Assembly: GCF_016124325.1 (NCBI RefSeq)
Contig: NZ_WGNY01000006.1
Coordinates: forward strand, 62,001-126,000
Direction of reading: 5' to 3'
From: Phenylobacterium sp.
GTDB lineage: Bacteria > Pseudomonadota > Alphaproteobacteria > Caulobacterales > Caulobacteraceae
Length of the DNA stretch: 64,000 bases
Shown: positions 43,647 through 51,357 of the stretch, piece by piece
How the letters are laid out: every line of letters starts with the position of its first letter
How positions within the stretch are numbered: position 1 is the first letter of the stretch
Notes under the pieces: model-generated
The model's database searches: none
What the model was told of the DNA's origin: nothing
What the model saw: the letters and a program-made list of their open reading frames with translations, nothing else
Position numbers and translations under genes: made by a program

Positions 43647-44476
43647 GTCTCGACGAACGCCCGCTCGAGCACGAAGTCGCCCGGCTGGCTGACCGAACCC
43701 TCGACATAGCCCATGTCCAGAAGCTGCTGCTTCAGGTCGGCCAGCACCGAGGGGCCGCCGCAGAGCATCACCCGGTCGACCGCGGGGTCGAAGGGCGGGT
43801 TGCCCAGGTCGCGGAACAGCTGGCCCGAGGCGATCAGGTCGGTGATGCGCCCCTGGGTGCGGAACGGCTCGCGCGTGACGGTCGGGTAGTAGCGCAGCTT
43901 GTCGCCGATCAGTTCGCCGAGAATCTCGTCGCCCGGCAGCTCCTTCTCGAAGAGCTCGGCGTAGTTCAGGTCGGCCACCTCGCGCACGGTGTGGGTGACG
44001 ACCACCTGCTCGAAGCGATCATAGACCTCCGGATCGCGGGCCAGCGACAGCCAGGGCGCCAGCCCCGTGCCGGTGCCCAGCATGTAGAGGCGCTTGCCGG
44101 GCTTCAGGCCATCCAGCACCAGCGTGCCGGTCGGCTTGCGGCCGATCAGCACCTGGTCGCCCACCTTCAGGTGCTGCAAGCGCGAGGTCAGCGGGCCGTC
44201 GGGCACCTTGATCGAGTAGAACTCGAGCTCCTCGTGCCAGGACGGCGAGGCGATGGAATAGGCGCGCACCAGCGGCTTGCCGTCCTCCTTCATCAGCCCG
44301 ACCATCACGAATTGGCCGCTCTGGAAGCGGAAGCCCGGATCGCGGGTCGTGCGGAACGAGAACAGGGTGTCGGTCCAGTGGTGGACCCAGGTCACGGTCT
44401 CGACGAAGAAGGCGCCGGACGCCTTCATCTCGCCGGGGGCCTTGGGAGCCGGCGGGGCCAAAGTCACATCGTTCAT
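43643..44476 (-). CDS. fpr: ferredoxin-NADP+ reductase
   Basis: A 277-residue FAD enzyme. FAD-binding FQSGQFVMVGL and VRAYSIASPSWHEELEFYSIKV, NADP-binding LGTGTGLAPWLSLARDP, MLCGGPSVLADLKQQL and a C-terminal VLERAFVET are typical of the bacterial FPR group (ending in an aromatic-x-Glu-x type tail). It lies 11 nt after cysH at the end of the sulfate reduction operon, which has no CysJ flavoprotein, so Fpr may supply electrons, through ferredoxin or directly, to the sulfite reductase hemoprotein. Confidence 0.92.
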   Translation of the reverse strand: MNDVTLAPPAPKAPGEMKASGAFFVETVTWVHHWTDTLFSFRTTRDPGFRFQSGQFVMVGLMKEDGKPLVRAYSIASPSWHEELEFYSIKVPDGPLTSRLQHLKVGDQVLIGRKPTGTLVLDGLKPGKRLYMLGTGTGLAPWLSLARDPEVYDRFEQVVVTHTVREVADLNYAELFEKELPGDEILGELIGDKLRYYPTVTREPFRTQGRITDLIASGQLFRDLGNPPFDPAVDRVMLCGGPSVLADLKQQLLDMGYVEGSVSQPGDFVLERAFVET

Positions 44477-44487
44477 CCCGAAAAACC

Positions 44488-45234
44488 TTAGATGTCGCCG
44501 CCGACGTTGTTCGGCGTCCCCGGCGCACGCGCCACATGGATACCGCACTCGGTCTTGTCCATCCCTTTCCAGCGGCCGGCGCGGACATCTTCGCCGTCCT
44601 CCACGGGATGGGTGCACGGCCAGCAGCCGATTGAGGGGAAGCCCTGAGCCACCAGCGGATGGGCCGGAAGGTCGTGCTCGGCGGCGTAGGCGTCGAGGTC
44701 GGCCTTGTCCCAGTTGGCCAGGGGATTGAACTTCACCTTGCCGTCGGCGTGCTCGACCACCGGCAGGTTCATACGATCGCCGCCATGGAAGCGCTTGCGG
44801 CCGGTGATCCAGGCCTCGAAGTCCGCGAGGGCGCGGTCGAGCGGCAGCACCTTGCGGATATGGCAGCAGGCGTCGGTGTCGCTCTGCCACAGCTTCGCTT
44901 CAGGATCGCTGACGGCCAGGTCGTTGAACGCCGGCCGCAGGTCGCGCACGCCGGTCAGGCCGAGCCGGTCGGCGAGGCTCTTGCGGTAGTCGAGCGTCTG
45001 GCCGAACAGCATGCCGGTGTCGAGGAACAGCACCGGGATGTCGGGCTTCACCTGGGCGGCGAGGTGCAGCAGCACCGCCGATTCCGCCCCGAACGACGAC
45101 ACCAGCGCCAGCCGGTCGCCGAAGCTCTCGACCGCCGCTTCCAGGATGGTCCGCGGATGGGCGCGCCGCAGCTCCGCATCGAGGCGGCTCGCCGAGGCGC
45201 CCGCCCGGTCAAATGTGTCGTAAGCCAAACTCAT
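44488..45234 (-). CDS. cysH: assimilatory APS/PAPS reductase
   Basis: A 248-residue enzyme reducing activated sulfate to sulfite. PP-loop SFGAESAVLLHLA (about 47-59), LDTGMLFGQTLDY, CC pair in TDACCHIRKV (about 121-130), CxxC in GCWPCTHP and the catalytic Cys in ECGIH near the end. CC plus CxxC cysteines bind a [4Fe-4S] cluster, a feature of the APS-using class. The ATG at 45234 overlaps the DUF934 stop by one base (TGATG); a GTG codon one triplet earlier is also possible. Confidence 0.93.
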   Translation of the reverse strand: MSLAYDTFDRAGASASRLDAELRRAHPRTILEAAVESFGDRLALVSSFGAESAVLLHLAAQVKPDIPVLFLDTGMLFGQTLDYRKSLADRLGLTGVRDLRPAFNDLAVSDPEAKLWQSDTDACCHIRKVLPLDRALADFEAWITGRKRFHGGDRMNLPVVEHADGKVKFNPLANWDKADLDAYAAEHDLPAHPLVAQGFPSIGCWPCTHPVEDGEDVRAGRWKGMDKTECGIHVARAPGTPNNVGGDI

Positions 45235-45731
45235 CACTCCCGCTCCAGAAAGGCCGGAGTCCGGCCGTCAGCGGCCCTTTGGTAGACATGGCGGTAGCGG
45301 CCGAGCGCGGCCTGCCACTCATTGGCGCTGGCCGCGTCGGCCGGCTCGAAGGCGTCGAAGCCACAGCGCAGCATGAAGAAGGCCTGCTCGCGCAGCACCT
45401 CACCCACGGCGCGGACCTGGCCCTTGAAGCCGAACCGTTCGCGCAGCAGGCGCGCGTTGGTGTAGGCGCGACCGTCGCGGTACTTGGGGAATTCCAGCGC
45501 CACCACCGAGATACGGGGCAGGTCGTAGGCCAGCGCCTCGACCTCCTCGTCACTGCGGAGGCGCACGCCCACGCGCCGGCCTTCGGAGAGCAGCGCGTCG
45601 CCCTCGGTCTCGAAGCGCGCCAGCGACAGGATCACATCGCCCGCGGCCAGATCCTCGTCGTCGGCGACGTGGGTGAAGCCGTCGTCCGCCGTGCGCGCGA
45701 GGCTATCGGTCAGCTCAATGAGCGTCGGCAT
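45234..45731 (-). CDS. DUF934 family protein (sulfite reductase-associated)
   Basis: A 165-residue DUF934 protein, found next to cysI and cysH in alpha- and betaproteobacteria. FPKYRDGRAYTNARLLRERFGFKGQVRAVGEVLREQAFFMLRCGFDAFE (about 93-142) is the conserved core with Asp, Gly and Arg residues. Function is thought to be accessory to sulfite or nitrite reductase; no catalytic motif is obvious. The start overlaps the cysI 3' end by 17 nt, indicating coupled translation. Confidence 0.88.
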   Translation of the reverse strand: MPTLIELTDSLARTADDGFTHVADDEDLAAGDVILSLARFETEGDALLSEGRRVGVRLRSDEEVEALAYDLPRISVVALEFPKYRDGRAYTNARLLRERFGFKGQVRAVGEVLREQAFFMLRCGFDAFEPADAASANEWQAALGRYRHVYQRAADGRTPAFLERE

Positions 45732-47385
45732 AGACGGCCTCCTTGAAGGGCGCGACGCCCGTGCGGCGGAAGGTGTCGAGGAAGCGCTCGCCGTCCTTGC
45801 GTTCGCGCAGATAGACCTCAACCAGGGTGTCGACGGCGCCGGCCACGCGGTCGTACGGCAGCGCCGGGCCCAGGATGGTCCCGAGCGAGGCGTCCTCGGC
45901 GCCCGAGCCGCCCAGCGTGAGCTGGTAGAACTCCTCACCCTTCTTATCGACGCCCAGGATGCCGATGTGGCCCACGTGGTGGTGGCCGCAGGCGTTGATG
46001 CAGCCGCTGATCTTGATCTTCAGCTCGCCCACTTCCTCCGCGCGGTCGGGATCGGCGAAGGTCTCGGCGATGTGCTGGGCGATCGGGATCGCCCGCGCAT
46101 TGGCCAGCGCGCAGTAGTCCAGCCCCGGGCAGGCGATGATGTCGCTGACCAGGTTGATGTTGGGCGTCGCCAGCCCGGCCGCGTCGAGCGCCGCCCAGAC
46201 CACGGGCAGGTCGTCGAGCTTCACATGCGGCAGGACCAGGTTCTGCTCGTGGGTCACCCGGATGTCGCCCAGGCCGTAGCGCTCGGCGACGTCGGCGACG
46301 ACCTCCATCTGCTCGGCCGTGGCGTCGCCTGGGGTCTCGCCGATCGCCTTCAGGCTGACCTCGACGATGGCGTAGCCGGGGATCTTGTGCGGCTTGACGT
46401 TGTTGCGGACGAAGCGGGCGAAGGCGGGATCGCCGGCCCTGGCCGTCTCGAAAGCCTCGGACCGGGCCGGAAGCGTCTCGAAGCCGGTCGCCGCGAAGGC
46501 CGCGCGGATGCGCGCCAGCTCGGTGTCGGGCAGGTCGGCGCCCCCCTCTCCCGCATCTTGGCCGATCCGCTCCCACTCGGCCTCGACCTGCCGGCCGAAC
46601 TCCTCGACGCCCAGGGCCGAGACCAGGATCTTGATGCGGGCCTTGTAGATGTTGTCGCGGCGACCGTGGCGATTGTACACGCGCAGGATCGCCTCGAGGT
46701 ACGAGACCAGCCGGTTCGCGGGCAGGAACTCGCGCACCGTCGGGCCGATGTAGGGCGTGCGGCCCATGCCGCCGCCGACGATCACCTCGAAGCCCAGCGC
46801 CCCGGCGCGGTCGCGCTTCAGCACGAGGCCGATGTCGTGGACGCGCGCGGCCGTGCGGTCCTTCGGCGCTCCGGTGACCGCAATCTTGAACTTGCGCGGC
46901 AGGAACGAGAATTCGGGATGGAACGTCGACCACTGGCGGATGGCCTCGGCCCAGACCCGCGGATCGTCGATCTCCTCGGCCGTGGCGCCCGCATAGGGGT
47001 CCGTCGTGGTGTTGCGGATGCAGTTCCCGGACGTCTGGATGGCGTGCATGTCCACCTTGGCCAGCTCGTCCAGAATGTCGGGCGTGTCCTTCAGCTTGAT
47101 CCAGTGGAACTGGATGTTCGTGCGCGTCGTGAAGTGGCCGTAGCCCTTGTCGTAGGTGCGCGCGATCCAGGCCAGCTTGCGCAGCTGGGCCGGGTTCATC
47201 GAGCCGTAGGGCACGGCCACCCGCAGCATGTAGGCGTGGAGCTGAAGGTAGAGCCCGTTCATCAGCCGCAGCGTCTTGAACTGGTCTTCCGAAAGCTCGC
47301 CCGCGAGGCGGCGCGCCACCTGGCCGCGGAACTCGGCGGAGCGATCCGCCAGCATCTGCCTGTCGAGGGAATCGTACTCGTACAT
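45715..47385 (-). CDS. cysI: sulfite reductase hemoprotein subunit
   Basis: A 556-residue siroheme enzyme that reduces sulfite to sulfide. Siroheme/[4Fe-4S] motifs are ACPGLDYCALA (C-x5-C) and SGCINACGHHHVGHIG (C-x3-C); QTSGNCIRNTT and RVWAEAIRQW sit in the N-terminal half. The N-terminus (YEYDSLDRQMLADRSAEFRGQVARR) is of the nitrite/sulfite reductase beta type common in alphaproteobacteria. ATG 47385 lies 5 nt after the DUF2849 stop. No CysJ gene is near. Confidence 0.94.
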   Translation of the reverse strand: MYEYDSLDRQMLADRSAEFRGQVARRLAGELSEDQFKTLRLMNGLYLQLHAYMLRVAVPYGSMNPAQLRKLAWIARTYDKGYGHFTTRTNIQFHWIKLKDTPDILDELAKVDMHAIQTSGNCIRNTTTDPYAGATAEEIDDPRVWAEAIRQWSTFHPEFSFLPRKFKIAVTGAPKDRTAARVHDIGLVLKRDRAGALGFEVIVGGGMGRTPYIGPTVREFLPANRLVSYLEAILRVYNRHGRRDNIYKARIKILVSALGVEEFGRQVEAEWERIGQDAGEGGADLPDTELARIRAAFAATGFETLPARSEAFETARAGDPAFARFVRNNVKPHKIPGYAIVEVSLKAIGETPGDATAEQMEVVADVAERYGLGDIRVTHEQNLVLPHVKLDDLPVVWAALDAAGLATPNINLVSDIIACPGLDYCALANARAIPIAQHIAETFADPDRAEEVGELKIKISGCINACGHHHVGHIGILGVDKKGEEFYQLTLGGSGAEDASLGTILGPALPYDRVAGAVDTLVEVYLRERKDGERFLDTFRRTGVAPFKEAVYADAH

Positions 47386-47390
47386 CGGGC

Positions 47391-47753
47391 CTACTTCCGC
47401 TTGATCAGGTTCACGCGCCCGGTGGAGCGCGCCGCCCCGTGGGCGTGCTGCAGCGCCTGGACGACCGCGCCGCCCTCGGCCTGCTTGCCGTGGTGGAGAT
47501 GGTTGGTGGGGCCCAGCGCACGGATGCGCTCGCGATAGCTGAGCGGCGCCCACAGGCCCTCGGACTCCACGAGGTCGATCAGATAGGCGTCGATCACCAC
47601 CGTGGGCTGGCTGCGCCCGGCGGCCTCCGCTTCGGCGGCGTCCGGATCGTCGTCGGCCCAGAGCTCGGCGTCGGCGAAGCGCTCGACCCACTGGCCGGAC
47701 TTCCAGAAGACGACGTCGCCGTCGGACAGGCGGTTGGCGGTGAGCGCCTTCAT
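47391..47753 (-). CDS. DUF2849 family protein
   Basis: A 120-residue DUF2849 protein, typically encoded between cobA/cysG and cysI in alphaproteobacteria. The core is KALTANRLSDGDVVFWKSGQWVERFADAELW (about 2-32) and VVIDAYLIDLVESEGLWAPLSYRERIRALGPTNHL. The Gly-Asp-Val-Val-Phe and Trp-Val segment is conserved. Function unknown but clearly tied to sulfite reductase or siroheme. Its ATG overlaps the methyltransferase stop by four bases. Confidence 0.9.
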   Translation of the reverse strand: MKALTANRLSDGDVVFWKSGQWVERFADAELWADDDPDAAEAEAAGRSQPTVVIDAYLIDLVESEGLWAPLSYRERIRALGPTNHLHHGKQAEGGAVVQALQHAHGAARSTGRVNLIKRK

Positions 47754-48589
47754 GCGCGGGCCTCGCGGATCAGGGTTTCGACGTCGGCGCGGCCTTCGCC
47801 GGCCTGGGCGAGCGCCATGGCCTCGCCGACGATCAGCAGGGCCGGGCCGCTGAGCGCGGCGGCCGCATCGGGAAGGCCGGCCAGGGTGGTCACGATGCGG
47901 CGTTCGTCGGGCCGGCTGGCGTTCTCAACCAGCAGGGCGGGCGTCGCGCCATCGCGGCCGGCGGCCAGCAGGCGCGCGGCGATCGGGGCGGCCATCGACA
48001 GACCCATGTAGATCACGACCGTCTGGTTGGGCCGCGCCAGGCTGTCCCAGTCGAGGTTGGGCTCGCCGCCCTTGGCCGCGTGGCCCGTGACGAAGGTGAC
48101 GGCCTGGGCCGAGCCCCGGTGGGTGAGCGGCGCGCCCGCCGAGGCGCCGGCGGCCAGGGCCGCGGTGACGCCCGGCACGATCAGGCATTCGACGCCGGCC
48201 TCGCGGCAGGCTTCCAGCTCCTCGCCGCCACGGCCGAAGATGAAGGGATCGCCGCCCTTCAGGCGCACGACCTCCAGGCCTTCCAACGCGAAGGCCGTCA
48301 GCATGCGGTTGATCTCGTCCTGGCTGTAGGAATGACGCGACTTGCGCTTGGCCACCGAGATGCGCCGGGCCGAAGCGGGCGCCAGCGCCAGGATCTCGTC
48401 CGAAACCAGTCCGTCGTGAACCACCACCTCGGCGGCCTCGAGCGCCTTGAGAGCCTTGATCGTCAGGAGTTCGGGATCACCGGGCCCCGCGCCGACCAGC
48501 CAGACCCGCCCCGGGCCACGCCCGCCGCGGCGGGCGCCCAGCACGACGAGGCGGTCGGCCTGTCCTGTCCTGTCTCGGCGATGGCCCAT
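47750..48589 (-). CDS. cobA: uroporphyrinogen-III C-methyltransferase (SUMT)
   Basis: A 279-residue SAM-dependent enzyme that makes precorrin-2 for siroheme. WLVGAGPGDPELLTIKALKAL (about 30-50), LVSDEILALAP, VVRLKGGDPFIFGRGGEELEACREAGV (about 110-136, substrate/SAM motif) and GHAAKGGEPNLDWDSLA are family marks. It has only the methyltransferase domain; oxidation and ferrochelation of CysG are not fused. The first 28 residues are Arg/Gly-rich and may not be translated: a later start is possible. First gene of the operon, divergent from a LysR regulator. Confidence 0.92.
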   Translation of the reverse strand: MGHRRDRTGQADRLVVLGARRGGRGPGRVWLVGAGPGDPELLTIKALKALEAAEVVVHDGLVSDEILALAPASARRISVAKRKSRHSYSQDEINRMLTAFALEGLEVVRLKGGDPFIFGRGGEELEACREAGVECLIVPGVTAALAAGASAGAPLTHRGSAQAVTFVTGHAAKGGEPNLDWDSLARPNQTVVIYMGLSMAAPIAARLLAAGRDGATPALLVENASRPDERRIVTTLAGLPDAAAALSGPALLIVGEAMALAQAGEGRADVETLIREARA

Positions 48590-48778
48590 CTTTAGCTTCT
48601 CTAACGACGCGCCGGCCCTGCGCTGGCTCCTGAATCATGGCGGGGCGGACCCGAGGCCCGCCCCGCCGACGGCCTGCCGATGAAAAGGGCCGATACATCA
48701 GCGGGCGCTTGCAATAAGTGCGTCGAGGGCCCAATTCGCAACCCAAGGACTTCTGCCCGGGGTTTCAGGAATTCTCCA

Positions 48779-49735
48779 ATGGAGCGCACGCCACAGCGAC
48801 GCCGGCTGCCGCCGCTCAATGCGCTTAGGGCCTTCGAGGCGGCCGCGCGCCACCTCAACTTCAGCCGGGCCGCCGACGAACTGGCGGTGACGCCCGGCGC
48901 GGTCAGCCAGCAGATCCAGAACCTCGAGGACTACGTCGGCGCGGCGCTGTTCAAACGCACGCCGAAGGGCCTGTTGCTCACCGATGCGGCCCAGACGGCG
49001 CTGCCGGCCCTGCGCGAGGCCTTCGACCGGCTGGCCGAGGCCGCGAGCCTGCTCACCGCGGCGGTCGACGGGCGACGCCTCACCATCACCGCCCCGCCTT
49101 CGTTCGCCGCCAAATGGCTGGTGCCGCGGCTGGGCGCCTTCGAGCGCGCGCACCCTCAGGTGGACGTGTGGCTGCAGGCCGGAATGGAGCTCGTGGACCT
49201 CAACGCCGGCGAGGTGGACCTCGCCATCCGCTATGGCGCGGGCCGCTATCCGGGACTGGAGGTGCGCCGGATCGTCAGCGAGATGGTGATTCCCGTGCTC
49301 AGCCCCGACCTCCTGAAGGAGGTCCCGCTCGAAAAGCCCGAAGACCTCGTCAAGCACACGCTGCTGCACGACGGTTCGCCCGAGATCGACGACAGCTGCC
49401 CGGACTGGTCCATGTGGCTGCAGGCCCGCGGCCTGCGCGGCGTCGACGGCCAGCGGGGCCCGCGCTTCAACCAGTCGAGCCTGGTGATCGAGGCGGCCAT
49501 GAACGGGCGCGGCGTGGCCCTGGCCAAGCGCACGCTGGCCCAGGCGGACCTGGAGGCCGGGCGGCTTGTGGCGCCCTTGCCCATCGCCACGGCGGTCGAC
49601 TTCGCCTATTACCTCGTCCACCCCAAGGCCAAGGGGCGACTGCCGCAGGTGAAGGCCTTCATCGGCTGGATCGAGGCGGAGGCCCAGGCCCACGAGGCCG
49701 CCATGCGAGCCATCGACAATGGGGCTGGAATCTAG
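48779..49735 (+). CDS. LysR-type regulator, GcvA-like
   Basis: A 318-residue transcription factor. The N-terminal helix-turn-helix is PPLNALRAFEAAARHLNFSRAADELAVTPGAVSQQIQNLEDYVGAALFKR (about 11-60), nearly a GcvA consensus, followed by a periplasmic-binding-like effector domain (FAAKWLVPRLGAFERAHPQVDV, DLAIRYGAGRYPGL). ATG 48779 begins the domain cleanly, and an upstream in-frame ATG at 48680 would overlap the intergenic control region. Divergent from the cobA-cys operon over 189 nt, so it may regulate it or glycine metabolism. The effector is unknown. Confidence 0.88.
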   Translation: MERTPQRRRLPPLNALRAFEAAARHLNFSRAADELAVTPGAVSQQIQNLEDYVGAALFKRTPKGLLLTDAAQTALPALREAFDRLAEAASLLTAAVDGRRLTITAPPSFAAKWLVPRLGAFERAHPQVDVWLQAGMELVDLNAGEVDLAIRYGAGRYPGLEVRRIVSEMVIPVLSPDLLKEVPLEKPEDLVKHTLLHDGSPEIDDSCPDWSMWLQARGLRGVDGQRGPRFNQSSLVIEAAMNGRGVALAKRTLAQADLEAGRLVAPLPIATAVDFAYYLVHPKAKGRLPQVKAFIGWIEAEAQAHEAAMRAIDNGAGI

Positions 49736-50410
49736 TTGGCGGCGCCTGCGCGATTGGGGGGCCGGCGTCTGAGGATCGCAGGAGGTCTCGTGGCGGCGCT
49801 TATTGCCGTGAGTTCGGCCGCCGCCGGAGCGGACGCACCCTCTTCCCCCTACATCCAGCGCCTTCGCTGGCAGGCCCAGCTCCAGACCCTGAACGCCGAC
49901 CTGTTGAGCCACGACAGTGCGACCGCGGTGCTGCAGGCGCTGTGCGACCGGCGCGATCCGTCCGCGCCGCGCATCCGCGCGCGGCACGTCACGGTGGCCG
50001 ACGATCCCGACCAAGCCGCCGCCGTGCGGCGCGAACTGGGGGCCGCCGCCAACGCGACCGTGAAGCACCGGCGGGTGGAACTCACCTGTGGTCCGGTCGT
50101 CCTGTCGCGGGCCGACAACTGGTATCTGCCCGACAGGCTCACGGCGGCGATGAACGAAACGCTCGATTCGACCGATACGCCGTTCGGCGTCGTGGCCCGG
50201 CCGCTCCGGTTCCAGCGCCGGACCTTGTCGGCCAGGCTGCTCTTCGAGCCCCTCCCCGCCGGATGGGAGGCGCAAGCGCCGGCCCGATTCGAGGCGCCGG
50301 TCGCGCCGCCGCCGGAGGTGCTGCAGCACCGGGCCGTCCTCCAGACGCCCGATGGCCGGCCCTTCAGCCTGCTGATCGAAACCTACAGCGACCAGGTCCT
50401 CGCACCCTAG
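49736..50410 (+). CDS. exported chorismate lyase (UbiC)-like fold protein
   Basis: A roughly 224-residue protein with an N-terminal signal-like stretch (RRLRIAGGLVAALIAVSSAAAGA). The body shows KHRRVELTCGPVVLSRADNWYLPDRL (about 109-134), PFGVVARPLRFQR and VLQHRAVLQTPDGRPFSLLIETY, the order of RRxxL, A.NW..P..L, G..L and E.Y blocks in chorismate pyruvate-lyase-like proteins. A secreted member is unusual, since UbiC is cytosolic; the active-site Arg/Glu equivalents cannot be confirmed. The TTG at 49736 abuts the LysR stop; GTG 49790 after AGGAGG is an alternative. Confidence 0.5.
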   Translation: MAAPARLGGRRLRIAGGLVAALIAVSSAAAGADAPSSPYIQRLRWQAQLQTLNADLLSHDSATAVLQALCDRRDPSAPRIRARHVTVADDPDQAAAVRRELGAAANATVKHRRVELTCGPVVLSRADNWYLPDRLTAAMNETLDSTDTPFGVVARPLRFQRRTLSARLLFEPLPAGWEAQAPARFEAPVAPPPEVLQHRAVLQTPDGRPFSLLIETYSDQVLAP

Positions 50411-50522
50411 CCGGACCCCCTGACGCGCGACCTGCGCGAGTCGTTTCACCTGAGGCGTGCAAGCGGTGCCGCAGCCTTTCGTGTTGCGATATGGTCAATG
50501 CGTAAGGTGTGGGGAACGCGGG

Positions 50523-50798
50523 ATGGAAACGGAGCTGGCGAAGGCTGTCGCCAAGGCTCAGGCGATGGCGTTGATCAATCAGCGCCTGCTGAGCTGCCTC
50601 TACGAGATCGTGCTGCGTGACCATCCGCGAGCGGATGCGAAGCTGCGAGCCGTCTCCGAGGAAATCGTGCGCTTCGCCGAGGACACGGACAACGAAGTCG
50701 CCACGGCGAACCTCTGCCATTTGACGGACGCCTTCCTGGGCGAGGTGAAGGCGCGGGTCGACCTGCAACGCGCGCCTGACGGCAGCCGCCTTCGCTAG
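50523..50798 (+). CDS. small helical hypothetical protein
   Basis: A 91-residue soluble protein with strongly helical composition, charged Lys/Glu/Asp/Arg alternating with Leu/Ala (for example KAVAKAQAMALINQRLLSCLYEIV and LRAVSEEIVRFAEDTDNEVA). No known motif is seen. ATG 50523 lies after GGGGAACGCGGG; a longer in-frame start at 50457 has no such site. The gene ends at a palindromic intergenic repeat. Function unknown; it may be a small regulator or conserved orphan of Caulobacterales. Confidence 0.5.
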   Translation: METELAKAVAKAQAMALINQRLLSCLYEIVLRDHPRADAKLRAVSEEIVRFAEDTDNEVATANLCHLTDAFLGEVKARVDLQRAPDGSRLR

Positions 50799-50849
50799 AG
50801 CCTTTCCCGTTCGGATGGAAACATTCGAACGGGACAAAAGGTCTCTAGA
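50797..50849. repeat. palindromic intergenic repeat / terminator-like element
   Basis: An extended imperfect palindrome: tagagcctttcccgttcg at the left and cgaacgggacaaaaggtctcta at the right around a 12-nt centre (gatggaaacatt), with a perfect TCCCGTTCG/CGAACGGGA core. This resembles dispersed palindromes of alphaproteobacteria (TAGAGC...GCTCTA type) and lies between the small gene and the convergent Hpt gene. It may act as a bidirectional terminator. Confidence 0.55.
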
Positions 50850-50921
50850 TCAAAGGCTTGAGCGCGACCTGGCCGCAAGGCCGCATTCCACTTCTACGGA
50901 TCGCGCTCCGGGGCGCCGGCC

Positions 50922-51239
50922 TCAGCCGCCTCCGATCCGCGTCAGATAGCCCTCGACAGCCGCGTCGGCGTCGGCCAGCGCTGACTGCACCTGCGGGGCC
51001 AGCGCCGGATCTCCATGTTCGGCGCGCTCGCAGAGATCGGCCAGCGCCGTCGCGCCGATGCCACGGGCGGACCCCTTGATCGTGTGGACGAGGTCGCGCC
51101 AGCCGTCGCCTGGATTCGCCAGCGCCGCGCGCCAGCCCTCCGCTTGCATGCGGAAGAGGCCCAGCACCTCGCTGACGACCTGCAGGTCGCCAGCGGCGTA
51201 GGCCTCCAGATATTCGAAATCGACCGCCTGTTCGGCCAT
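50922..51239 (-). CDS. orphan histidine phosphotransfer (Hpt) protein
   Basis: A roughly 105-residue Hpt domain. The phosphoacceptor His sits in DLVHTIKGSARGIGATALADLCERAEHGD (about 48-76), matching the HxxKGxxxxxG signature. No kinase or response regulator gene is adjacent, so it acts in a relay with partners elsewhere. ATG 51239 (MAEQAVDFEYLEAYAAGD) is preferred over an upstream start, which would add a basic stretch. Confidence 0.88.
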   Translation of the reverse strand: MAEQAVDFEYLEAYAAGDLQVVSEVLGLFRMQAEGWRAALANPGDGWRDLVHTIKGSARGIGATALADLCERAEHGDPALAPQVQSALADADAAVEGYLTRIGGG

Positions 51240-51357
51240 GGCCCACCCTGCGAAGCGTCCCGCCCGCGCCGGCGGCCGAATCCGCCGGAGCGCCGCATGG
51301 GACGGAGCCTTCATAGGGGCGCGCCGGTCGGACGGCCAGCGCGCCGCCTTGATGCGT

